The notes below the pieces were generated by a model, which was not told the origin of the DNA, searched no databases, and saw only the letters and a program-made list of their open reading frames with translations. Positions 1-5,887 of a stretch of DNA of 7,870 nt are shown here, in pieces (the stretch's first letter is position 1; each line of letters starts with the position of its first letter). This DNA is from Sva-07 sp031426215 (GTDB taxonomy: Bacteria; Actinomycetota; Acidimicrobiia; Acidimicrobiales; Ilumatobacteraceae), in contig JANPKU010000134.1 of NCBI GenBank assembly GCA_031426215.1, positions 1 through 7,870 on the forward strand, in the 5' to 3' direction. The position numbers and the translations under genes are program-made.

Positions 1-89
1 ATGGTCTGGGTGCCCGGGAGGCCAGGAGCTGTCCCCGACCACGCCGCCCCCAAAAGAGTCATCCGGCTTGTGCTAACGAATGCCGCCAC
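1..89 (-). CDS. Start of next structural gene, probably a tail-associated protein (partial, 3' end outside window)
   Basis: A reading frame opens with GTG at 89 and stays open to the window edge, giving 29 residues that begin MAAFVSTSRMTLLGAAW and contain a GTAPGLPGTQ turn-like segment. An AAAGG sequence lies about 9 bases upstream of the GTG, a reasonable ribosome binding site. It follows the major tail protein gene by 40 bases, where a second tail-tube-like, decoration or chaperone gene is common. Too little is visible to name a family. An ATG at 106 in another frame gives only 15 codons and was not chosen. Confidence 0.45.
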   Translation of the reverse strand, partial: MAAFVSTSRMTLLGAAWSGTAPGLPGTQT

Positions 90-129
90 TTTGGGCCGCC
101 TTTCATGGTGTGAGGGGTTGGAGGGGTAC

Positions 130-861
130 TCAGGCGACGCCGAGCACGACGCTCGACGTGAAGCTCGGCGTGGTGCCGGAGATCGTCATCACGGCACGCC
201 AGAAGCCGTCGGTGACGGCGCCGGGAATCGAGATGAACTGCCAGCCGGTCGTCGTCGCAGCGGTGAACGTGAGCCGTGTCGTCGGCGAACCGAACCCGAT
301 CACCGTCGCGGACTGGATCGTCACCGTTAGAGACGGCGTCGTACCCGACGCAGCCGTGACGTGCAGACCGGCATACATCCGCTGCGAAGCGGTCGGGCCG
401 GTCATCGTCAAGATCGTCCCGTTCGCCGAGGCGGTGCGAGTCGTCGGCGGATCAGCGGTCTGACCGTTGACCCACGCCGTATCCGACTGCAGCGCCATCC
501 CGAACGTCGCCATCTCGCCAACGGCACCGCCGGGCGTGTTGATGTTCTGGATCAACTGGCGACCGAACAGCGCAGCGTTGCCTGCGATGCCACCGGTCGG
601 CATGATCGACACCAGCTCTTGCGTACCGAGATCGACGGGACCAAACGTCGACGAGATCGCGCCGGCGTCATAGTCGCCGAAACCGTCGATCTGTGTCGTG
701 TGCGACTTGAGCCCCGGGTACATGCGGGTGAAACCACCGCCGCGCAACACGTTGCCCTCGACCATGTTGACCGTTCCGGCCTGGGAGAACGAACCGGTGA
801 ACGTCGACACGTCTAGCGGGCCAACAAGGATGCGGGTATCCGACAGAATCAGTGCGGCCAT
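130..861 (-). CDS. Major tail protein (tail tube subunit)
   Basis: This 243-residue protein is inferred to polymerise into the siphovirus tail tube. The N-terminal part (about 1-130) has the pattern known from actinophage tail tube proteins: a short LSDTRILVGPLDVS strand near the start, then GFTRMYPGLKSHT (about 43-55), and a PGGAVGEMATFGM segment (110-122). The C-terminal part (about 138-243) opens with TTRTASANGT and is a Ser/Thr-rich beta domain with LHVTAASGTTPSLTVTIQS and GFWRAVMTISGTTPSF, a pairing I recognise from the same family. The start codon overlaps the stop of the upstream gene as TGATG. An AAGGAG at 877-872 lies 10 bases from the ATG and a GAGG lies 4 bases away, so it can also initiate independently. 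The family is assigned from pattern memory, not from a search. Confidence 0.82.
   Translation of the reverse strand: MAALILSDTRILVGPLDVSTFTGSFSQAGTVNMVEGNVLRGGGFTRMYPGLKSHTTQIDGFGDYDAGAISSTFGPVDLGTQELVSIMPTGGIAGNAALFGRQLIQNINTPGGAVGEMATFGMALQSDTAWVNGQTADPPTTRTASANGTILTMTGPTASQRMYAGLHVTAASGTTPSLTVTIQSATVIGFGSPTTRLTFTAATTTGWQFISIPGAVTDGFWRAVMTISGTTPSFTSSVVLGVA
137..171. repeat. 9-bp perfect inverted repeat at the 3' end of the major tail gene
   Basis: The arms ACGCCGAGC (137-145) and GCTCGGCGT (163-171) are perfectly complementary around a 17-base spacer. The repeat lies in the last codons of the major tail protein gene and ends 4 bases before its stop codon. In the transcript it could form a GC-rich hairpin. 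No T-run follows on the transcribed strand, so it is not a typical factor-independent terminator. Confidence 0.5.
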
Positions 862-1280
862 CAGACCTCAGCTCCTTGTTTCTTGGCGATGAACGACACC
901 AGCAACTCGGCGGTCACGTTCTCGGCGTCGTAGTCGCCCGGCTCCATCGTCAAGCCCTGCACCGTCCCGCCGAAGGTGACGTCGGTGTGGATGGCGTCGA
1001 TGAGGCTCGAACCGTTCCCGGTGCCAACCGACAGGTACTCGTCGAGACGACGAACCGCCGACTGATCGGCGCCGGCAGGGTCGATCACGAAGCGGGCTTC
1101 GATGAAGGCGATGCCGTCGGGGCCGAACGTGCCCCAGTAGTTCGGGGTGTTGACGAGCTCGAAGCGGATCACCGGCGCAGGCATCCCGGCGCCGTCGACG
1201 TCGACGTTCGTCTGACGGTCGAGGTTCGCCTCGAGCTGCGCCTTGATCGCGGCGCGGATGGTGGAGAGGGTGAGGGGCAT
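861..1280 (-). CDS. Tail terminator / tail completion-like protein
   Basis: This 139-residue protein sits directly before the major tail protein, the usual place of the tail terminator that caps the tube and joins it to the head. The visible pattern agrees: an N-terminal helix (about 4-20, STIRAAIKAQLEANL), a central beta region, then LDEYLSVGTGNGSSLIDAI (79-97), followed by FGGTVQGL (103-110) and a late AELLVSFIAK strand (124-133). Actinophage proteins of this type typically carry a Leu-Asp-x-Tyr-Leu helix, a Gly/Ser turn and a 'LGG-V--L' strand in this order. Start and stop are both fused to neighbours through TGATG (1 base shared), and no good ribosome binding site precedes the ATG, so expression is probably coupled to the connector gene. 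A head-tail stopper function is the main alternative. Confidence 0.62.
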   Translation of the reverse strand: MPLTLSTIRAAIKAQLEANLDRQTNVDVDGAGMPAPVIRFELVNTPNYWGTFGPDGIAFIEARFVIDPAGADQSAVRRLDEYLSVGTGNGSSLIDAIHTDVTFGGTVQGLTMEPGDYDAENVTAELLVSFIAKKQGAEV

Positions 1281-1843
1281 CAGCCGATACCCCAGGCCTC
1301 GACGCGGCGGTAGTGGGCGATCGCCTCATTCACGATCGTGGAGTCGCGGTCGCTCAACCCAATGAGCTGCAACTTCTCCTCGTCGCGCTTGAGCAGCACA
1401 TTCTTGGCGACGATGAGTGCCGCCTGGACGATACGGGCGGGGATCGCCGACCAGCCCCACGTAGCGGTGACTGACACGGTGGCCTCGCGGCCGTCGACGT
1501 ACCACCATCCGGACTTCAACACGATCTCCTCGTAGGGGCGGGATTCGCCCGCCCATGAGAGGCCGTTCAGTGGCTCGAGTTGGTAGTCGGCACCCGCGAC
1601 CGTGGTGCCGTCATTGGAGACCGCGGTCACTGTGGTGCAGTCATGGATTCTCAGCCGGTCGCACGAGTTGGGCACGTAGACCCGAGCGGTCGCCGTGGTG
1701 GCGACAACGAACCGTCGCTGACACGCCTGGTCGAGGGTTGCCTCGGCGGCATCAATGGCCGCCTCGATCCACTCGTCGTCATCGGTGGGGATTTCGTTTC
1801 GGTGGTACGCCTTCACTTGCTCGACGGTCAGATAGCGAGGCAT
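1280..1843 (-). CDS. gp6-like head-tail connector (adaptor) protein
   Basis: This 187-residue protein resembles the gp6-like/Phage_connect_1 adaptor that binds under the portal and starts the neck. It opens with LTVEQVKAYHR (5-15), then an acidic stretch and the helix EWIEAAIDAAEATLDQACQR (24-43), which ends in the typical Cys-x-Arg-x-Phe turn. A beta region follows (about 48-128). It ends with a WGWSAIPARIVQAALIVAKN segment (129-148) and KRDEEK, the tryptophan-glycine-tryptophan/IP-helix signature of this family. GGAG lies 5 bases before the ATG, and the gene starts 12 bases after the 77-residue protein gene. Its stop overlaps the next start as TGATG. Order after the capsid gene also supports the assignment. 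Confidence 0.82.
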   Translation of the reverse strand: MPRYLTVEQVKAYHRNEIPTDDDEWIEAAIDAAEATLDQACQRRFVVATTATARVYVPNSCDRLRIHDCTTVTAVSNDGTTVAGADYQLEPLNGLSWAGESRPYEEIVLKSGWWYVDGREATVSVTATWGWSAIPARIVQAALIVAKNVLLKRDEEKLQLIGLSDRDSTIVNEAIAHYRRVEAWGIG

Positions 1844-1855
1844 CGGCGCTCCGAA

Positions 1856-2089
1856 TCAGTCGACGGGCTTGCGGGGGCGGCCAGGGCCGCGCTTGATGAC
1901 GGCAGCCTCGGGCTCGGGCGCCACGACGGCGCGCTCGACCTTCGCCTCGACGGCAACAGCGACGGCGAGGCACGTGGCGATCAGCGACGACGCCTCTTCT
2001 TCCGGACACACCAACACTTCGCCGGGATTCGGCCAGTCGGCCCCATCCCGGGTGCCGCTGAGCTTGACGAGCATTCGGACGGCAGCCAT
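1856..2089 (-). CDS. Small phage protein with AT-hook-like C-terminus
   Basis: This 77-residue protein has no firmly known function. Its first 45 residues follow a pattern I recall from small proteins encoded between capsid and connector in actinophages: a short strand, SGTRDGADWPNPGEV (11-25), then acidic residues and a hydrophobic helix. Residues 48-62 are rich in Ala, Val and Glu. The C-terminus (66-75) is strongly basic with a GPGRPRKP segment, close to the GRP core of an AT-hook, which binds the minor groove of AT-rich DNA. Whether it binds DNA here is inference. AGGAGG sits 7 bases before the ATG, so it is translated independently after the endonuclease gene. Confidence 0.72.
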   Translation of the reverse strand: MAAVRMLVKLSGTRDGADWPNPGEVLVCPEEEASSLIATCLAVAVAVEAKVERAVVAPEPEAAVIKRGPGRPRKPVD

Positions 2090-2096
2090 TGGCGGG

Positions 2097-2102
2097 CCTC
2101 CT
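2097..2102 (-). promoter_or_regulatory. Strong ribosome binding site for the 77-residue gene
   Basis: AGGAGG on the minus strand, 7 bases before the ATG at 2089. It lies in the 45-base gap after the endonuclease gene, a gap that also contains a run of seven C on the coding strand (2115-2109). It marks a fresh translation start rather than coupling. Confidence 0.75.
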
Positions 2103-2134
2103 CGTGTAGGGGGGGCGCCGAGGGCTGCTCCCGT

Positions 2135-2767
2135 TTAGTCCTTGGGTCGGCCCTTCCACAGGGTCAAGTAGTGAAGGGCCGAAGTGAGCGTCGCCACGTC
2201 ATCACCGAAGTAGCCGAGGGCCCGGTTGCAGTTGTTGCAGAGCAGGCGGCGCACCTGGCCGGTTTCGTGGTCATGATCGACGTGCAGGCGGCTCGCGGAG
2301 CGCACACCATTCGGGTTCGAAGCCTTGCCACAGATGGCGCAACACCCAGCCTGCTGGGCATGCATCTCGTCATAGCGTTCAGGCGAGAGGCCGTAATTCG
2401 ACTGGAGCTGGATGACGCGTTGGCGTTCGCGCCACTCGGGATCGCTCCTCCACTTGCTCTTGCGGGCTGCGTTCTTGCGCTTCGCCCGCTCAACCGCTGC
2501 ATCGGCAGCGCAGGGTGGGCAGAGCGCAAACTTGCCGGTGCCCTTGTTCGTGACCGTGGCTGTCAAGGCGCCACACCGCTTGCAGGCGTACTCCGTAACC
2601 ACCGCATTCGGGTCGTCGGCGCTAATCGCGCCCAGCGCGTCTCGACACTTTCTCGAACACGCGCGCTGGTAGTCCCGATACGGAGTGAAGTCAACCCGAC
2701 AGACCGGGCACGGGCGAGGCTCGAGCCCGGTCTGTCGGCGACTTTTGGCTGTACTGCCGGTGGTCAT
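2135..2767 (-). CDS. Free-standing endonuclease VII-type HNH (recombination endonuclease family)
   Basis: This 210-residue protein carries a C-terminal endonuclease VII domain, a zinc-binding nuclease that in T4 resolves branched DNA. Numbering from a possible GTG start at 2782: an N-terminal Cys4 cluster (C25, C28, C42, C46), a second (C67, C70, C88, C91), a basic helix (about 99-123), then the nuclease core with YGLSPERYDEM (130-140), CAIC (148-151), HVDHDH (167-172) and LLCNNCN (180-186). H167, D169, H170 and N186 match the T4 catalytic set H38, D40, H41 and N62, so it looks active. It lacks the long C-terminal extension of T4 endonuclease VII. I chose the ATG at 2767; neither start has a good ribosome binding site. 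Its position between capsid and connector genes suggests a mobile or homing-type insertion, which is inference. Confidence 0.88.
   Translation of the reverse strand: MTTGSTAKSRRQTGLEPRPCPVCRVDFTPYRDYQRACSRKCRDALGAISADDPNAVVTEYACKRCGALTATVTNKGTGKFALCPPCAADAAVERAKRKNAARKSKWRSDPEWRERQRVIQLQSNYGLSPERYDEMHAQQAGCCAICGKASNPNGVRSASRLHVDHDHETGQVRRLLCNNCNRALGYFGDDVATLTSALHYLTLWKGRPKD
2696..2738. repeat. Perfect 14-bp inverted repeat inside the endonuclease gene
   Basis: The arms CCGACAGACCGGGC (2696-2709) and GCCCGGTCTGTCGG (2725-2738) are perfectly complementary, separated by 15 bases. They lie in codons for about residues 15-29 (GTG numbering), at the first zinc cluster. The mRNA could form a very stable GC-rich hairpin close to the start codon, and the DNA could extrude a cruciform. 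No T-run follows, so it is not a standard terminator. Confidence 0.85.
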
Positions 2768-2796
2768 CCCACCAGCATACACAACCGGTTACACAT
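2764..2796 (-). other. Ten-codon mini-ORF bridging capsid stop and endonuclease start
   Basis: The capsid stop overlaps an ATG at 2796 as TGATG. This ATG opens a frame of ten codons (MCNRLCMLVG) whose TGA overlaps the ATG at 2767 of the endonuclease gene as ATGA. Both overlaps are of the kind used elsewhere in this operon. A ribosome that re-initiates after the capsid gene could be delivered to the endonuclease start. No ribosome binding site of its own is needed or clearly seen. It may also be chance. Confidence 0.35.
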
Positions 2797-3980
2797 CAGG
2801 CAGCATTCCCAATGAAGTGCTTGACCGCACCGGTCGTGTCGACCAGCGCGCCGTCGACGCGCATCGTCGCCCGGAAGGTGATGAGGTCGGCGTTGAACGC
2901 GAACTCATCCGACCGATCGAGACGCACAGCGCCGGCCTGGCGCACGTAGTACTTCGGCATGAGACCGAAGATGACGCTCTTCGCCGACAGGGCCGGGGCG
3001 GCCACGTCGGGGTTCGAGTACAGCGGGAAGCCGAGCAGGTTGTCCGGCTGACCGGCCTGCAGGCTCGGCTCGAACAGGTACCGGTTCTGGCTGTCCTTGA
3101 GCTTGCGGACCGAAGCGATCGCCGCATCCCGCATCTGCCACGCACAACGCGGCTGACGCCGGTAGGCCTGGTTGACCGAGTAGACGAGGTCGATCAGGTT
3201 GTCGGCGGTGAACGCACCAGCGACCGAGGCGCTACCCGTGACGCCGAGGGTGGTGTCGAGGGTGATGCCGCGCGGCTGGCTGGAACCGGTGCCGACGGTC
3301 AGGTCGGTGTTGACCTTCACGCCGAGGCTGGTGCCGGTGTTCTCGGCCAGGAATCCGACCACGTCGACGCCCTGATCCTCGATCATCTCGCGAGAGACCT
3401 GCACGAGGTGGCTGTACTTGTAGGCGCCGAGGGTGACGAACGCACCGAAGGTCGGATCGGACTCCGAGATGGCAGCACCCTCAGCCGTGATCGCCGACGT
3501 GGAGAAGGCGGTCGTGCGGGGAATCTGCATGTTCTCGCCGGAGGCGGTGTTGAGCACCGTCGACAGCTCGAGCATCGGGCCGACATGCACCATGTGCACG
3601 ACGAGCTGGTCGTAGAACGAGGTCGGCACCGGGGCGCCGGTCGAGGTCTTGAGGACGTCACGACGCTCCACCTCGAACGTCTTGCCACCCTCGCCACGCA
3701 GCCACGAGCGGAGCTCGGTGGCCTCGTCACGGGGACGGGACGGATCGACGGTCGGGCGGTACGTGGCGAGCTTGGCGTCCAGATCCTGGGCGCGACGCTC
3801 GGCGTCGAGGATGTCGCCGATGCGGCTCTCGAGCTCGTTGAGGTCGGTGTCGATGCGGGCGAGGGACTGATCCTCTTCGGCCGTGAACTCACGGCCTTCC
3901 GCAGCGTCGATGATGGTCTTGGCCTGTTCGCGGGCGCGGACGCGCTCCTCGGTCAGGCGCTGAGCGATTGCGAGGCTCAT
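2796..3980 (-). CDS. HK97-fold major capsid protein
   Basis: This 394-residue protein forms the icosahedral shell. Residues about 5-75 are charged and heptad-like (RLTEERVRAREQAK, LNELESRIGDIL), matching the N-terminal delta/scaffold domain that the prohead protease removes. A linker (about 76-120) follows, then the mature domain: GENMQIPR (148-155), an E-loop-like segment rich in EGA and SDPTF (167-178), the spine-helix region HLVQVSREMIED (191-202), and the A-domain with LLGFPLYSNPD (315-325) and an FRATMRVDGAL strand (369-379). All are typical of HK97-type capsids. The start at 3980 is favoured because AAGGAG lies 8 bases upstream; a longer frame to 4199 adds only a compositionally odd extension over the protease gene. 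It is the first product after the protease, the usual order. Confidence 0.93.
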   Translation of the reverse strand: MSLAIAQRLTEERVRAREQAKTIIDAAEGREFTAEEDQSLARIDTDLNELESRIGDILDAERRAQDLDAKLATYRPTVDPSRPRDEATELRSWLRGEGGKTFEVERRDVLKTSTGAPVPTSFYDQLVVHMVHVGPMLELSTVLNTASGENMQIPRTTAFSTSAITAEGAAISESDPTFGAFVTLGAYKYSHLVQVSREMIEDQGVDVVGFLAENTGTSLGVKVNTDLTVGTGSSQPRGITLDTTLGVTGSASVAGAFTADNLIDLVYSVNQAYRRQPRCAWQMRDAAIASVRKLKDSQNRYLFEPSLQAGQPDNLLGFPLYSNPDVAAPALSAKSVIFGLMPKYYVRQAGAVRLDRSDEFAFNADLITFRATMRVDGALVDTTGAVKHFIGNAA

Positions 3981-3988
3981 GCCTATTT

Positions 3989-3994
3989 CTCCTT
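3989..3994 (-). promoter_or_regulatory. Ribosome binding site fixing the capsid start
   Basis: AAGGAG on the minus strand, 8 bases before the ATG at 3980. It decides against the upstream in-frame ATG at 4199 and fits the high expression needed for the capsid protein. It is within the 52-base gap between protease and capsid genes. Confidence 0.85.
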
Positions 3995-4021
3995 GGGGGG
4001 AAAGGTGTTGGTGAGGTGCGC

Positions 4022-4051
4022 CGGTCTGTGGCTCAGATGGTCGGCAGACCG
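4022..4051. repeat. 7-bp inverted repeat across the protease stop codon
   Basis: CGGTCTG (4022-4028) and CAGACCG (4045-4051) are complementary around a 16-base spacer that contains the protease stop codon (4033-4035). It could form a modest hairpin at the protease-capsid junction. No T-run is present. The arm shares the 9-mer CCGGTCTGT (4021-4029) with the longer inverted repeat in the endonuclease gene (2728-2736), possibly by chance. Confidence 0.3.
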
Positions 4052-4764
4052 AACCGCAAACGGGTCCGGTTGTGGCTGTCGTCGCTCCTGGCGTGCTGCG
4101 CCGCGGCGTCGTCGACAACGGGGGGTGCGGGTTCCGGGGCCGGCACTGGTGCGGGCGGTTCGCCCTCCAGGAGCCCACGGAGCTCGTTCTTGCGGGCAAG
4201 GTCTACGACGCTGCCCAAGTTCAGATTGCGGCTGTCAGCGAGGCTCCTGAGGGCCACGGCGAGGCCGTCAGCTTCGGTGCCGAGATAGGCGGGGGAGCCG
4301 ACCGGACCGACGTCGTACAAACCAGAGACCGTGCGGATCGTGCGGAGCGGGAAGCCCTGCTCCGTCAACGTCCACTCATCGCCGCCACCAGGTACTGAGA
4401 AGCTGAACGACGAGCCGCGCATCTTGCGCGTGCGGACCTTCGCGATGGCGCGGACGGCATCCGGGTCGGACATGTCGAGATCCATCTCGTACGGCAGTCC
4501 GACCTCGTCGGTCCACATCCGCAACGTGCCCGACTCCGTGTCGGCCAACAGCCAGTTGGCATCGTGATTGACGAGGCCTTGCACGTTCGCGCCGGCTCGC
4601 TTGAGTACGTCGTCGAAGGTCGTCGGGGCAAGCTGCTCGACGAACCCGCCGAGGTTCTGGGAGTAGCGCATGAACACCGCGCCGTACGCCGCGAGGATCA
4701 CGGAGCCGTCGCCGGCCTCTCGGATCTCGGCGGCGGGGACGCGCCAGAAACGGGACTCACGCAT
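4033..4764 (-). CDS. HK97 family prohead protease (S78 type)
   Basis: This 243-residue serine protease is packaged in the prohead and is expected to remove the scaffold domain of the capsid protein and then digest itself. Visible family marks are: AYGAVF (26-31) near the start, the catalytic histidine in LVNHDAN (H67), a MRGSSFSFSV segment (115-124) whose S119 lies where the catalytic serine of the SFGF-type motif is expected, and LYDVGPVGSPAYLGTEA (149-165), the usual DVSPV-x-x-PAY block. The C-terminal tail has a Pro/Ala linker (203-215) and an acidic-to-basic end, of unknown role. The start overlaps the portal gene by 8 bases and has AAGGAGG 8 bases upstream. The capsid gene follows, as is standard. 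Confidence 0.93.
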   Translation of the reverse strand: MRESRFWRVPAAEIREAGDGSVILAAYGAVFMRYSQNLGGFVEQLAPTTFDDVLKRAGANVQGLVNHDANWLLADTESGTLRMWTDEVGLPYEMDLDMSDPDAVRAIAKVRTRKMRGSSFSFSVPGGGDEWTLTEQGFPLRTIRTVSGLYDVGPVGSPAYLGTEADGLAVALRSLADSRNLNLGSVVDLARKNELRGLLEGEPPAPVPAPEPAPPVVDDAAAQHARSDDSHNRTRLRFGLPTI

Positions 4765-5887
4765 CGGGTGGTCCTCCTTGGGTGGGTGGCAGTGGCGGCA
4801 GGTCTTCCCATGCGCGCGCCTCGTCCTGCTGGAGGAAGCCAGCAGTGATGCCGATCTGGTAGGACTCGTAACGGGACTTGAGGTCGGAGCGGAGGAACCC
4901 GCCCGTCGAGAACCGGACGAACTGCGGCTTGGGGACGACCTCGAACAACGTCTCCTGCCACAGCAGCAGGTCGTTGTTGACGGTGTTGAGCATCACCTGC
5001 TGAGCGTTCTGCTCACGGTTCGCGTACGTGTTCGACGCACCCACCGACACGCCGATCGCCTCGGGCGCGATGCCCAACACGATGGCGATCTCAGCCTGGT
5101 TCTGACGGATCGTCTCCAAGAACTGCGACTCGTTCGCCGCAACGGAGACCTTCTCGAACCGCAACCCCGAGCCGAGCACTGCCGGCTTGCGATTGCGCCA
5201 CTTCGACTGGATCGTCTTCACGATCGCATCAGCCTCGGTGCTGTCCATCTCCTTGTCCGAGTAGACGATCGACGACGGAACCGCACCGTTCGTGAACCAG
5301 TTCCGGCCGAACTCCTGCGCCCGCTTGCCGAGATCGACGAGGCCAGAGGCGGCCAGCGGGGCCACCCCCACCGTGCAGCCAGGTCGCACCTGGCCGGGCA
5401 CGATGACCAGGTCTGCTGGGTCGAACGGCTGCCCTGCAACCGTCACCTGAAGGCGCTCGAGCACGGACGTGTTGGAGAACGACACCTCCCAGGGCGGCAG
5501 CACGTCCAACGACTTCGGGTAGCCGGCGCCATCACGGGAGCCGACGACGAGCGTCGCATTTCCCCACAGCAACCGGGCGTACTGCGCCTGCTTCATCCAC
5601 GCCGAGCGCGTGACGCCACGCGCTGACGGGCGCGTGATGACCGTCGGCTGGGGCGACACCTTCACACTCGAGCCAGACGGGCCATCGCGGTAGGCGTCGA
5701 ACGGGAGCTGCGAGACGTAGTTGGCGCGCAACTCCACGCACGCCGCGACCGCCGACAGGCACAGGGCGTCGTTGGCGCTATAGGTCGACGAACCCGACCG
5801 GCGGTCAGCGTCGACGTCGTAGCCGCGGCCGAAGATGTCCTGATAGGAGATCGAGCGCGACTCGCGTGGGCGAAACAGCAGGCTCAT
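4757..5887 (-). CDS. HK97 family portal protein
   Basis: This 376-residue protein forms the ring at the head vertex through which DNA is pumped and to which the neck binds. It opens with SLLFRPRESRSISYQDIFGR (2-21) and continues with the helix LCLSAVAACVELRANYVSQLPF (42-63), which is the standard N-terminal block of HK97-type portals. Later come a beta-rich region (110-165), WFTNGAVPSSIV (197-208), KPAVLGSGLRFEKVSV (234-249) with ESQFLET, GIAPEAIGV (272-280), TYANREQ (287-293) and the C-terminal LRSDLKSRYESYQIG plus GFLQQDEARAWEDLPPLPP. The length is toward the short end of the family, ending soon after the PPLPP. The ATG overlaps the stop of the small membrane protein gene as ATGA, so translation is probably coupled; only a weak AAGG lies upstream. 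Confidence 0.95.
   Translation of the reverse strand: MSLLFRPRESRSISYQDIFGRGYDVDADRRSGSSTYSANDALCLSAVAACVELRANYVSQLPFDAYRDGPSGSSVKVSPQPTVITRPSARGVTRSAWMKQAQYARLLWGNATLVVGSRDGAGYPKSLDVLPPWEVSFSNTSVLERLQVTVAGQPFDPADLVIVPGQVRPGCTVGVAPLAASGLVDLGKRAQEFGRNWFTNGAVPSSIVYSDKEMDSTEADAIVKTIQSKWRNRKPAVLGSGLRFEKVSVAANESQFLETIRQNQAEIAIVLGIAPEAIGVSVGASNTYANREQNAQQVMLNTVNNDLLLWQETLFEVVPKPQFVRFSTGGFLRSDLKSRYESYQIGITAGFLQQDEARAWEDLPPLPPTQGGPPDA
4773..4779 (-). promoter_or_regulatory. Strong ribosome binding site for the protease gene
   Basis: AAGGAGG on the minus strand, 8 bases before the ATG at 4764. It is embedded in the last codons of the portal gene and supports the chosen protease start. Confidence 0.8.

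Noticed and set aside
2783..2790. AACCGGTT palindrome just upstream of the endonuclease gene as an operator or integration site
   Set aside because: Only 8 bp are symmetrical; the flanks (GTGT on both sides) form a direct rather than inverted extension, and such palindromes are common by chance.
4022..4051. Factor-independent terminator between protease and capsid
   Set aside because: The stem is only 7 bp with a 16-base loop, and no T-run follows on the minus strand; kept only as a weak repeat.
3981..4199. Extension of the capsid protein to an ATG at 4199
   Set aside because: It adds 73 Pro/Arg/Thr-rich residues overlapping the protease C-terminus, whereas the ATG at 3980 has AAGGAG 8 bases upstream and a normal scaffold-domain start.
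1580..4250. Long plus-strand reading frames (1580-2815, 2685-4250) and others such as 4670-5626
   Set aside because: They lie antisense to clear phage genes, have Arg/Gly/Ala-rich composition without family motifs, and arise from the GC-rich codon use of the minus-strand genes.
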